Origin: MGIIb-O5 sp036154155
Lineage (GTDB): Archaea > Thermoplasmatota > Poseidoniia > Poseidoniales > Thalassarchaeaceae
DNA: 8,066 bases
Direction of reading: 5' to 3'
NCBI GenBank assembly: GCA_036154155.1
Contig: JAYZLP010000027.1
Coordinates: 1 to 8,066 of the forward strand
Shown here: positions 4,123-8,066 of the stretch, piece after piece
How the letters are laid out: the number at the start of each line of letters is the position of its first letter
Position numbering within the stretch: the first letter of the stretch is position 1
Notes under the pieces: generated by a model
Databases searched by the model: none
What the model saw: the letters and a program-made list of their open reading frames with translations, nothing else
What the model was told of the DNA's origin: nothing
Made by a program: the position numbers and the translations under genes

Positions 4123-6153
4123 CTAATCTAGCATCTCTAATATTTTCTCCCTTAGGATCCTGCTGACGACCTTTCCATCTGCTGAACCTCCCAGTTTGCC
4201 CATAACTACCCCCATGAGTGGGCCTATTGCTCCTTGCCCTCTCTCCTTGATGAATTCCTCCCGCTCCTTCAGAACCTCTTCCACAGCAATTTCTACTTCA
4301 CTATCTCCGGCAGGGGTGAAGCCCCTCGATGAGGCCTCGGAGGCCATCCACTCCAGGAGGTGCTCCGTATCTTCGGATTGGGCTTCTTCGACCAGAGGGG
4401 CCACGCCCTCTCTTGTCATCACTCCATTCTCCCTTAGGTGGATTGCGACCTCCAATGCGCGGATCTTCGATTCTCCGAACTCCAGTAAAGCGCTCGCCCA
4501 TGCCTTTGCAGGAATCTGGAGTTCTCCCTCAACTCCCTCGACCAGCAGATCGTCGAGCTCGTTGTTCAGAATGGACTCTGATTGGTTGGACGAGATATCA
4601 TAAGACCCAATCCTCTCTGCCCTTTGGGCCGATGTGAGAGGGAGGCTTCCAAGGATGTCATCCCACTTCTGGGGAGTGATGTCCAATACTGGTATATCGG
4701 TCTCTGGATACATCCGTGCCCCACCGGGGAGGGGTCGCATGGCAGTGGTTGTTCCGTCCTCAGGCTGGCCCTTCCTAATCACTACGTTACGTACTTCCTG
4801 AGGAATTCTGTGGTAGGCCATCCTAGCCCTGCCAACGACTGACTCCAAAGCTAATTCTACTTGCCATTGGGGACCTACACAGATTGCGAAGGCATCGGAT
4901 TCGGAAAGTGAAAGGTCATGGATTATTGAGTCAACTTCTTCCTGTCTGATTCCGTACGCAGGAAGTTCGTCTGAATGGAAGATCCCAGCTACTCCTGCTA
5001 GTTTTGCTGCACTTGCTAGCTCTCTGCCGAGGCGAGGGAGCTGAGCACCCTCTGAGTCTTCCTTCTTCGAGCCCAGCTTTCCAGAGAACCCAGGAAGTAC
5101 GACGCATAGCGCCTTGTCACCCATCTCCAGAGAGTCCGTTACTCTCTTTGAGTCGCAACCAGAGAGGGTTTTGGAAACATCGTGTATGTCCAGTGGAATT
5201 TTTGATTGTGCGGCTAGAGCGACCCTGCTCTCTACCGGCCTCTCTGTTTCTCTCCTGTCAGGGGGGAGGGGAGGTAATCCTGATTCTTCCCTAAGTTCGT
5301 TTGCCAGTCTGTACATGTGCAGCTGTCTGGCCATCTCTAGTCGGATTATCTTGGGAATCCAATCGAGGTCCTGACAGCCCTTGATCTCCACTCTATCGCC
5401 GCATGCGATGCTGACATTCAGATCCTGCCGAATTGATCCTAGTCCTCTCCTGACCCTCCTGGTATCCCTCAGAAGTGTGCCTAGGGCCAATGCAGTCTCC
5501 TTGGCGTGATCGGGGGAGACTATGTCGGGGTCTGTAGCGATCTCCACCAGCGGGACGCCTAGTCTGTCGAGAGTGTATGTCACTACCTCCCCATTGGGAG
5601 TTGTGTTCGAGTCGAGCCTTCTAGCTGAGTCCTCCTCCAAGCACACTACTGCTATTCCGACATCTCCCGATTGGGTCCCTATACTGCCATTGGTTGAGAC
5701 CAGCGTGGTTCTCTGAAACCCACTAGTGTTGGAGCCATCGACAACTGTCTTTCGCATGGCCTGCATCGCTGGTACTGGCTTGGCGTCCATCATTGCCGAG
5801 ATAGTCAGGACTACTTCGACCGCTTCCTCGTCATGCACCAATGGCGGTGCCTCGTCCATCTCGATTAATCCCGAGTTTGGGGGCTGTATGTACACGAAGG
5901 ACCGGTTCCTCCTCTGTTCGAACCTAGCTGCCACATCGATTCTTCCGCTTTCTCCCTGAGAAGCTCTGAGTTTCCTCTTGGAAACGGTCCAATCAGATGG
6001 GACTTCATCTATCCCAAACTCGTAGAGCTCGCTTGGCATCCTGGAGTGCAGTTTGCCGGTTGCTAGTTGCTGATGAATCTCGAGACCGCACATGAACCCA
6101 AGGGCCACTGGGTCCAAACTGGAGGGTGCGTGCACGTCACCTATGGGCTCCAT
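4123..6153 (-). CDS. gatE: Glutamyl-tRNA(Gln) amidotransferase subunit E
   Basis: With GatD it converts misacylated Glu-tRNA(Gln) to Gln-tRNA(Gln) in archaea lacking glutaminyl-tRNA synthetase; GatE binds the tRNA and performs the kinase/transamidase steps. The length of 676 residues is slightly above the usual 620-650. Domain order: GatB-like cradle (about 16-310), with GLEIHQQL (23-30), KLHSRMPSEL (34-43), VDGSNTSGFQRT (138-149), LDRLGVPLVEIATDPD (195-210) and RQDLNVSI (242-249); the GAD/AspRS-like insertion typical of GatE rather than GatB (about 310-440), with AGIFHSDELPAYGI (389-402); RPLPGGARMYPETDIP (473-488); a helical region; and the YqeY-like tRNA-binding tail (about 620-674) with GAIGPLMGVVMGK. 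ATG at 6151-6153 follows GGTGA (6158-6162) and lies 32 nt after the mcm stop. GatD is not in the window. Confidence 0.97.
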   Translation of the reverse strand: MEPIGDVHAPSSLDPVALGFMCGLEIHQQLATGKLHSRMPSELYEFGIDEVPSDWTVSKRKLRASQGESGRIDVAARFEQRRNRSFVYIQPPNSGLIEMDEAPPLVHDEEAVEVVLTISAMMDAKPVPAMQAMRKTVVDGSNTSGFQRTTLVSTNGSIGTQSGDVGIAVVCLEEDSARRLDSNTTPNGEVVTYTLDRLGVPLVEIATDPDIVSPDHAKETALALGTLLRDTRRVRRGLGSIRQDLNVSIACGDRVEIKGCQDLDWIPKIIRLEMARQLHMYRLANELREESGLPPLPPDRRETERPVESRVALAAQSKIPLDIHDVSKTLSGCDSKRVTDSLEMGDKALCVVLPGFSGKLGSKKEDSEGAQLPRLGRELASAAKLAGVAGIFHSDELPAYGIRQEEVDSIIHDLSLSESDAFAICVGPQWQVELALESVVGRARMAYHRIPQEVRNVVIRKGQPEDGTTTAMRPLPGGARMYPETDIPVLDITPQKWDDILGSLPLTSAQRAERIGSYDISSNQSESILNNELDDLLVEGVEGELQIPAKAWASALLEFGESKIRALEVAIHLRENGVMTREGVAPLVEEAQSEDTEHLLEWMASEASSRGFTPAGDSEVEIAVEEVLKEREEFIKERGQGAIGPLMGVVMGKLGGSADGKVVSRILREKILEMLD

Positions 6154-6185
6154 CGTATCACCGGAACGGGCTATTGCTCATAGGG

Positions 6186-8066
6186 TCAGCGGGCGAAGGA
6201 GTAGGTGTCATTCCTAGGCATGAACAATTCTCCTGACATCCTCATCTTCGATAATGCCTCTTCGACCGTCTGTTCAGTGAGGTTTCTAGATCTGCATCGG
6301 TTTAGGATGTCGACGAGTTCTGCCGTTCCATCCGTTTCCTGGCAAATATCCCTGACAACCTGCCTGATAAGGGTGTTAGCGTTCCTCTGTCGATGAGGCA
6401 CTCCCGAGTACAATTCCGAGTCATCCTCTATTCCTGATTCGTCTCTCCAGTGCTTGAAAACCGCCAGAGCGACTGTTGCATCGCGCTTATTCGCGACTTG
6501 CCTGAGATGCATCCTAGCGTGTGCCTCTGTGAGCCTGATAAGTGCCTCTAGTGCCCTAGCAGTGACCGGGACCGGTGCTTCATCGGAACCATCCTCTCTC
6601 CCATATGACTGCCTCTCACTGATGTAGTATTCATGAATAGCGGTCTTGGCGTCATCGTCCAAGTCGGGGTGCACGTGCCTCTTTGCGTAAGCGACGTATT
6701 TCCTAAGGAAATCAAGGGTGAGGTGTTCATGGCCATCTACTCCCGTAGAGTATACCTGGTCCTTATCTGGCTCTGATGGATCTATTTCCAGTGATTCCTC
6801 TAGTTTTATCTCACTCATCGCACTTGTTCTTGTGTCCAATATGTGCTTGGCTATCCTTGCATCGTCCTCAGCCTTAACTTCGTCTCTAATCATCCAGATG
6901 ATGTCAAATCTGGACGCTAGGGGTGCAGGAAGTCCAGTCTCCTCGTACATCCTGAGGACGCTTTGATTGGGGCCCCTCCTTGAGAATCTGCCTTCCTTTG
7001 GATTCGCGGCGGCAAGGACTGCGCACCTCGCAGGGAGGGTTGCAGTGATACCGCCCTTGGCCACATGGATCTGCTGCTGCTCCATTGCGGGATGGATTGC
7101 GCTCCTATCTTCCTTGGTTATCTTATCGAACTCGTCAATTGCCGCCAGCCCCTTGTCAGAAAGGGGGAGTACGCCTGCTTCCAGAGCGAATCTCCCATCG
7201 CCAAAAGCGTCCTTGACAGCAGCAGCGGTAAGTCCTGCCCCTGTGACTCCCCCCCCAGATGCAAGTTTACCCCTCGGGGCTAAATTTGACATGTAGGAAA
7301 GAAGTTGGGATTTAGCAACCCCGGGGTCCCCCATCAGGAGTATGTGGATGTCCCCTCTCAGGTGGCTCTTGTCCGATGTAGATCTCCTGACCCCACCGAA
7401 TAGCTGCAGGGCCAATGATCTCTTGACGTGGTTCATCACCCTAGTAGCGAAAATTGAGGGAGCTATTGATCTCTGCATCAGGGTGACTAGGTCCTCCCTC
7501 TCGGATACCTCCATGATCACCTCCCTATCTTCCTCGCTAATTTTTATCTCGGTGAATGGGACGCTCTCGTGCTCCGAGCTTACTAGGTGGTAGATGATGT
7601 CGAACATCGGGGTCTTCTTTCTGTTCTTCACCTCACTGTGTACGACAGGTATCACATTTGCAGTGATTCTCTCTCCTGGAAGGTGTTTGTTTACTAGGTC
7701 TCCCTCGACGAGGGTGATCCCCCTCCTGGGTTGTGCGCCGCTTGGAACGTTCTCTGGTAGTTCCTGGACCTCCAGCCACTGATTGTTTATCATTCTTGAA
7801 ATGTTCATGACGAGTTTGAATCTTGTCTCCCTTGATGATGAGCCACAGCCGGTTTCCTGTGGGCATTCGAGGGGCTCTTCTAGCTCTCTCTCGTTCTTCT
7901 GGTCTACCTCTATGGTGCAACCACACTTCTGGCAGAGGAAAACGGCTCTGTGGATCCTAGGTTTCAATTCTGAGACCTTGGTTACTGAAACCTCCACGCT
8001 CCTTAGTTTCTCAATATCGGAACTACCGATTTCCCTAAGTGGCCTACGACTGTCTCTTGGAAGGTC
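6186..8066 (-). CDS. mcm: MCM replicative DNA helicase (5' end outside window)
   Basis: ATP-driven 3'-5' hexameric helicase of the archaeal replisome. The frame is open to the edge at 8066, and 626 C-terminal residues are seen. The 23 codons before the GTG at 7997 already read as MCM sequence (IGSSDIEKLRSVEVSVTKV), so that GTG is internal. The extreme N-terminal helical domain is missing. In visible numbering: zinc ribbon C45-x2-C48-x19-C68-x5-C74 inside the N-terminal OB region; Walker A GDPGVAKS (246-253); Walker B AAIDEFDK (308-315); EDRSAIHPAMEQQ (319-331) leading into a beta-hairpin; sensor 1 AAANP (352-356); arginine-finger SRFD (385-388); sensor 2 near R504; and a C-terminal winged helix (about 575-626). 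All ATPase residues are present and there is no intein. It is followed by gatE after 32 nt, so the two probably share a transcript. Confidence 0.98.
   Translation of the reverse strand, partial: DLPRDSRRPLREIGSSDIEKLRSVEVSVTKVSELKPRIHRAVFLCQKCGCTIEVDQKNERELEEPLECPQETGCGSSSRETRFKLVMNISRMINNQWLEVQELPENVPSGAQPRRGITLVEGDLVNKHLPGERITANVIPVVHSEVKNRKKTPMFDIIYHLVSSEHESVPFTEIKISEEDREVIMEVSEREDLVTLMQRSIAPSIFATRVMNHVKRSLALQLFGGVRRSTSDKSHLRGDIHILLMGDPGVAKSQLLSYMSNLAPRGKLASGGGVTGAGLTAAAVKDAFGDGRFALEAGVLPLSDKGLAAIDEFDKITKEDRSAIHPAMEQQQIHVAKGGITATLPARCAVLAAANPKEGRFSRRGPNQSVLRMYEETGLPAPLASRFDIIWMIRDEVKAEDDARIAKHILDTRTSAMSEIKLEESLEIDPSEPDKDQVYSTGVDGHEHLTLDFLRKYVAYAKRHVHPDLDDDAKTAIHEYYISERQSYGREDGSDEAPVPVTARALEALIRLTEAHARMHLRQVANKRDATVALAVFKHWRDESGIEDDSELYSGVPHRQRNANTLIRQVVRDICQETDGTAELVDILNRCRSRNLTEQTVEEALSKMRMSGELFMPRNDTYSFAR

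Noticed and set aside
5721..6030. GatE/GatB cysteine zinc site expected near the KLHSRM segment
   Set aside because: I considered the lack of CxC as a lost motif, but archaeal GatE proteins as I recall them read KLFSxxPSEL here without cysteines. It is therefore normal for GatE.
7995..7997. GTG as start codon of MCM
   Set aside because: The 23 upstream codons in frame are open and match conserved MCM sequence, so the true start lies beyond the window.

Overview
The window looks like a stretch of archaeal chromosome, most probably from an uncultured marine euryarchaeon of the Thermoplasmatota (Marine Group II / Ca. Poseidoniales type). Direct support for Archaea comes from three genes: an MCM replicative helicase in a genome with free-standing archaeal-style genes, GatE (the archaeal-only tRNA-dependent amidotransferase subunit) and an archaeal-type peptidyl-tRNA hydrolase Pth2. 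Further support comes from TATA-box promoters, one of them apparently giving a leaderless mRNA. The lineage below Archaea is inferred from gene style and moderate GC. There are no mobile elements, tRNAs, rRNAs or CRISPR arrays.

Layout. Positions 1-1481 (minus strand) hold a low-specificity threonine aldolase gene followed by the start of a secreted thioredoxin-fold protein cut by the window edge. Positions 1482-1685 are a divergent promoter region with two perfect inverted repeats. Positions 1686-2270 (the only plus-strand gene) encode a lysine-free, methionine-rich membrane protein that aligns with aquaporins but has lost both NPA motifs. A GC-rich hairpin at 2303-2334 separates it from the converging minus-strand genes. 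Positions 4052-2358 (minus) form a likely three-gene unit: a membrane-anchored DUF4430 (transcobalamin/intrinsic-factor C-terminal-like) protein, an ECF-transporter S component, and pth2. Positions 8066-4123 (minus) hold mcm (5' end outside the window) and gatE, 32 nt apart.

How the genes work together. The mcm-gatE and pth2 genes are core information processing: DNA unwinding, Gln-tRNA(Gln) formation, and recycling of stalled peptidyl-tRNA. The DUF4430/ECF-S pair reads as a vitamin capture and uptake module, plausibly for cobalamin. In this reading a tethered surface domain resembling half of animal intrinsic factor hands substrate to the ECF S component, with the energising EcfA/EcfT subunits encoded elsewhere. 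The aldolase gene has its own promoter, with a candidate operator between the TATA box and the predicted start site.

The two items most worth a second look are the DUF4430/ECF-S module and the aquaporin-like protein with degenerate pore motifs.
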